Shown: positions 6,678-8,699 of the stretch, in pieces
Numbering within the stretch: position 1 is the stretch's first letter
How the letters are laid out: each line of letters starts with the position of its first letter
NCBI GenBank assembly: GCA_021838765.1
Contig: JAKCCY010000108.1
Location: forward strand, 1 to 8,699
Direction of reading: 5' to 3'
Source: Nitrospirota bacterium
Lineage (GTDB): Bacteria; Nitrospirota_A; Leptospirillia; Leptospirillales; Leptospirillaceae
Length of the DNA stretch: 8,699 nucleotides
Position numbers and translations under genes: made by a program
The notes under the pieces: generated by a model
Database searches by the model: none
What the model was told of the DNA's origin: nothing
Seen by the model: the letters and a program-made list of their open reading frames with translations, nothing else

Positions 6678-7171
6678 TGGACGGGTGGCTTTCCCTTCGA
6701 TCCCTGTTCTGCGGTCACTCCATCGTGGAAGACGAGTTTTTCGCCCAGAAAACCTGTGAAAAGAAAAAAGGAGAGGGCCAGGAGGGATAAAAGGCCCCCA
6801 AGGGATTTTGTGAGAGCCGGGACTTGAACGTTGGTTTGTCCCGCTCTTTTTTTTTGTGCAATGAAAAAACGGATGAGCAGGATGGAAAGTGTCAAAAGGG
6901 CTGCGTTTCCGTGGGTGTTTCCCGGCGGAAAAATGGCCCCCGCTCCCATTTCCCGCTCTTTCATTGCCAGGGCAATCCATCCTGTACAAACCGTTATGAT
7001 CATCAGGATGATGAGCCCTTCAAGCAGCCTGGTCCGATTTTCCCCGTTTGTTTCCTGTTTTTCTCCCTTTTCCCTTCCCGTTACCATTCCAAAAATGTCC
7101 CACAGACACCAGCCAACCCCGAACGTCAGCGTCAAGTGGACAATGATGGGGTGAAGGTGGGCCAAGGGCAT
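6557..7171 (-). CDS. DUF2231-type four-helix membrane protein
   Basis: From ATG at 7171 the product is 204 residues. It opens PLAHLHPIIVHLTLTFG (His7 and His12), the typical HP-x-x-VH start of DUF2231 membrane proteins, and has four predicted helices at about 8-29, 50-69, 87-104 and 123-142. It reaches GFLGEKLVFHDGV (140-152), which resembles the family's closing GG-x-LVY-x-HGV. Some relatives sit with cytochrome or redox proteins, and the conserved histidines could bind metal or haem, but no function is established here. ATG 7171 is chosen because AAGGAA lies 9 bp upstream (complement of 7181-7186) and the family motif follows at once. Starts at ATG 7231 or TTG 7243 are open but lack a binding site and fall inside the palindrome at 7225-7252. 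Residues from about 165 are Arg/Ser-rich and encoded entirely antisense to the PLP enzyme gene; they extend beyond the family's normal end. Confidence 0.8.
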   Translation of the reverse strand: MPLAHLHPIIVHLTLTFGVGWCLWDIFGMVTGREKGEKQETNGENRTRLLEGLIILMIITVCTGWIALAMKEREMGAGAIFPPGNTHGNAALLTLSILLIRFFIAQKKRAGQTNVQVPALTKSLGGLLSLLALSFFLFTGFLGEKLVFHDGVTAEQGSKGKPPVHHLSNARFRSRTRSSGSSSPTDTLRNPGSIPKAIRSSAVI

Positions 7172-7224
7172 TTGAGGCGATTCCTTTTCGTGACCTGTTT
7201 TTTTGTGAAGTGTGTTGAACGATT

Positions 7225-7252
7225 TCTTCATAATTGATAACAATTATGAAGA
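7225..7252. promoter_or_regulatory. Perfect 12+12 bp inverted repeat, probable operator
   Basis: TCTTCATAATTG (7225-7236) and CAATTATGAAGA (7241-7252) are exact reverse complements around a 4-base centre (ATAA). Both arms are AT-rich and no T-tract follows directly on either side, so a protein-binding site is likelier than a terminator. It lies between the minus-strand DUF2231 gene and the plus-strand porin gene, about 54 bp upstream of the chosen DUF2231 start and about 65 bp upstream of the porin promoter candidate. Length and symmetry suit a dimeric regulator of the MarR, TetR or Fur type. It shares AT-rich GATAA character with Fur boxes but does not match their 19 bp odd-centred layout. 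Confidence 0.65.
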
Positions 7253-7316
7253 CATTTTTGTTCTAATTGCGTCTTCGTGGACGGTTTTAAAAACTGTAAG
7301 TGTAATTTTTTTAATG

Positions 7317-7346
7317 TTATTTGTTTCTGGCATGAAAATTGATAAT
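7317..7346 (+). promoter_or_regulatory. Candidate promoter for the porin leader transcript
   Basis: GATAAT at 7341-7346 matches the -10 consensus at five of six bases, and TTATTT at 7317-7322 gives a weak -35 with 18 bp spacing (TTGTTT at 7321-7326 is an alternative, 14 bp away). Transcription would begin near 7352, exactly where the structured leader starts. The nonamer AATTGATAA overlapping this -10 (7337-7345) also forms the centre of the palindrome (7232-7240), so one regulator might contact both. Confidence 0.45.
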
Positions 7347-7524
7347 AGAGGTGCGTCACCCTGTTAGGGGGCTAGACCCCCCGGTGACTTCTTTCCGTTC
7401 TCGACAGGGAACGGAAAGTGAAAGGCTTCCCCCTGGAACGACGCTGTTCCAAAACTCTCTCCGCCGAGAAAGCCACCCGTTTTTATCCTGATCGTCTGAT
7501 GGCACTCCTGTGTCCATCGCGATT
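7347..7524 (+). promoter_or_regulatory. Structured 5' leader (possible cis-regulatory RNA) upstream of the porin
   Basis: Five good helices follow one another. GTCACC 7355-7360 pairs with GGTGAC 7383-7388, enclosing GGGGG 7367-7371 with CCCCC 7377-7381. CTTTCCGTTC 7391-7400 pairs with GAACGGAAAG 7409-7418 (perfect 10 bp). GGCTT 7424-7428 pairs with AAGCC 7470-7474 and encloses two hairpins, TGGAAC 7434-7439 with GTTCCA 7446-7451 and TCTC 7456-7459 with GAGA 7466-7469. GATGGCAC 7498-7505 pairs with GTG 7510-7512 plus CCATC 7514-7518, extended by ATCG 7491-7494 with CGAT 7520-7523. Alternative pairings exist (GGGGG 7367-7371 with CCCCC 7429-7433; CGTTC 7396-7400 with GAACG 7436-7440), so the leader could switch. 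The 5' end carries AGAGGTGCG (7347-7355), as in lysine riboswitches, but the rest of that aptamer is not recognisable. No known family is assigned. Confidence 0.5.
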
Positions 7525-7593
7525 CTCCATTCATTTTTTTGACAACCAATATTAGCACTTTTTCACTGACAAACTCTTTTGAAGGAGAGACTC

Positions 7594-8699
7594 ATGAAAC
7601 GACGCTTTCCGGAAGCGAAAGGCCGATCTGCCGGGGTTTTGTCCATTGCCCTGTCCTCGGCGATGCTGATTCTGGCCGGTCTATCATCCCCGAACCTTTC
7701 TTATGGGGACAGCTCCTCTCCGCAAACAACAACAACGGCTCCTTCAACTTCTGCGGCTCCTGTGACACCTGCCGCTCCTGCAGCAGCAGCTCCGGCCGCG
7801 ACACCGGCTCCTGCTCCGGATCTGATCCTTCCGTCGATGAATGTGCATTTCAAGGGATTCATCGATGTATACGGGCAATACAACCCGACAAGCGCGTCGA
7901 CGACGGACTTTCGGGCTTACGACTACGGTGCAAACTCCTTTAACGTCAACATGGCCCAGCTGAAGTTCTGGCGTCCCGATGACGACGGAATCGGTTTTGT
8001 TCTTCGTACCGATTTTGGTCCCGGCGCCTATGCATCCGCCCAGAATTTCTCTCCAGGGTATTATGGAGCGTTGGGAGGGGGACGCGCGAGCAATGGTTAT
8101 ACTGCCATGCCCTACTCGGATTTCTGGCTGGAAGAAGCCTATATCAACTTCTTCGTTCCCGACACCAACAAGGAGCTTGAGGCCTATGCCGGACAGTTCC
8201 AGACACTGGCCAACTTCGAAGTGATCCAGCCCACCGGGAACTGGATGATCTCCGATGGGTACACCTTTTTTCTCGGACCCTATACTCACACCGGTGTCCG
8301 GATGCACTACGCCCCCAATGCCACCACCAATTTGTACCTCGGTGTGAACAACGGCTGGAACGGCAACATGCAGTCGAATCAGGGAAGCTACTTCCAGGAT
8401 ATCGAGCTTGGACTGGTGGCCAACCCCGTCTCCTGGCTCAATATCAACTTCTCGGGATATCTGGGTCCCCAGGTGCGGAACGTCTATTTTGACGGACTAG
8501 CGATCGGGACGGGTGGATTTTTGGCCAATGCAACCCCATACGCAAATGCCAACACCCCGACCTGGAGAAACTACGGCGCCTTTGTGGTCGAGGTAGGACC
8601 GATCGACCATCTGTGGTTTGTGACCGACGATTCTTACGGATGGCAGGCGGAAGGAAATGTCAATTCTTCCGGAACCCCTATCGGCAATGCGACATGGTA
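7594..8699 (+). CDS. OmpL-like beta-barrel porin (porin-2 family), 3' end outside window
   Basis: The frame opens at ATG 7594 behind AAGGAG (7582-7587) and stays open to the window edge, giving 368 visible residues. Residues 1-38 form a signal peptide (KRR, then a hydrophobic core around VLSIALSSAMLILAGL, with probable cleavage near LSYG). A Thr/Pro/Ala-rich, disordered-looking linker follows (about 40-77), and then the barrel starts with VHFKGFIDVYGQYNP (84-98). Diagnostic features of the putative beta-barrel porin-2 (OmpL-like) family are the early GF-x-D-x-Y strand, FRAYDY and NSFNVNMAQLKF, a GFVLRTDFGPG-type strand, the AGQFQTLANFEVIQPTGNW region, FFLGPYTHTGVRMHY, and GVNNGWNGN. Alternating aromatic and polar residues continue to the edge. 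It should sit in the outer membrane as a general or substrate-specific channel, of unknown specificity. Expression is probably controlled by the long structured leader, about 240 bases between the predicted transcription start and the ATG. Confidence 0.85.
   Translation, partial: MKRRFPEAKGRSAGVLSIALSSAMLILAGLSSPNLSYGDSSSPQTTTTAPSTSAAPVTPAAPAAAAPAATPAPAPDLILPSMNVHFKGFIDVYGQYNPTSASTTDFRAYDYGANSFNVNMAQLKFWRPDDDGIGFVLRTDFGPGAYASAQNFSPGYYGALGGGRASNGYTAMPYSDFWLEEAYINFFVPDTNKELEAYAGQFQTLANFEVIQPTGNWMISDGYTFFLGPYTHTGVRMHYAPNATTNLYLGVNNGWNGNMQSNQGSYFQDIELGLVANPVSWLNINFSGYLGPQVRNVYFDGLAIGTGGFLANATPYANANTPTWRNYGAFVVEVGPIDHLWFVTDDSYGWQAEGNVNSSGTPIGNATW

Noticed and set aside
7231..7243. Earlier starts for the DUF2231 gene (ATG 7231 and TTG 7243, minus strand)
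   Set aside because: Neither has a ribosome binding site and both fall inside the inverted repeat, whereas ATG 7171 has AAGGAA 9 bp upstream and the family motif follows directly.
7225..7262. The palindrome read as an intrinsic terminator
   Set aside because: The stem is AT-rich with only two to three GC pairs per arm, and no gene on either strand ends there.
7539..7567. Perfect -35 hexamer TTGACA at 7539-7544 as a second porin promoter
   Set aside because: No acceptable -10 hexamer occurs 16-18 bp downstream (TTCACT is the best), so it is too weak to annotate.
7744..8307. Minus-strand open frame of 187 codons opposite the porin start
   Set aside because: It lies opposite a convincing signal-peptide plus beta-barrel frame, and its product is a Gly/Arg-rich shadow with no recognisable motif.

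Overview
The window comes from a bacterial chromosome of middling GC content (about half), with Gram-negative features: an outer-membrane beta-barrel porin, AAGGAG/AGGA-type ribosome binding sites, and tightly packed, often overlapping genes. The protein mix (Ycf48-type propeller, DsrE/F/H-like trio, Dpp-type permeases, DUF2231 membrane protein, OmpL-like porin) reminds me of acidophilic Nitrospirota such as Leptospirillum. That placement is inference from protein style; no marker gene is present.

Layout. (1) 3-854 is the 3' end of a secreted-type Ycf48/BNR beta-propeller gene, closed by a strong intrinsic terminator (876-917). (2) 960-4337 is one compact plus-strand operon of six genes: a membrane-anchored protein of unknown function, then DsrE-, DsrF/TusC- and DsrH/TusB-like proteins, then two Dpp/Opp-type ABC permeases in the order C then B. 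Several junctions overlap (23 bp, ATGA, ATGA) and the largest gap is 25 bp, so co-translation is likely. No ATPase or substrate-binding protein is encoded here. (3) 4351-5376 on the minus strand runs tail-to-tail into the operon; it encodes a two-part protein that looks like a degenerate GGDEF domain followed by a possible HD-like helical domain. (4) A divergent intergenic region (5377-5468) separates it from a plus-strand PLP-dependent Cys/Met-metabolism enzyme (5469-6677). (5) A minus-strand DUF2231-type four-helix membrane protein (6557-7171) overlaps the 3' end of the PLP enzyme gene by 121 bp, tail-to-tail. (6) A regulatory region (7172-7593) holds a 12+12 bp inverted repeat, a likely promoter and a long, strongly structured leader. 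(7) A porin gene starts at 7594 and runs off the right edge.

How the parts may work together. The centre has a sulfur flavour: a TusBCD/DsrEFH-like persulfide relay sits in the same operon as two permeases of the family that imports peptides, nickel or glutathione, and a Cys/Met PLP enzyme lies nearby under its own promoter. A link between import of a sulfur-containing compound and sulfur relay is a hypothesis only. The two observations most worth following up are the DsrEFH-permease operon and the structured leader ahead of the porin, with the upstream palindrome as a possible operator. There are no tRNA or rRNA genes, CRISPR arrays or mobile elements that I can see.
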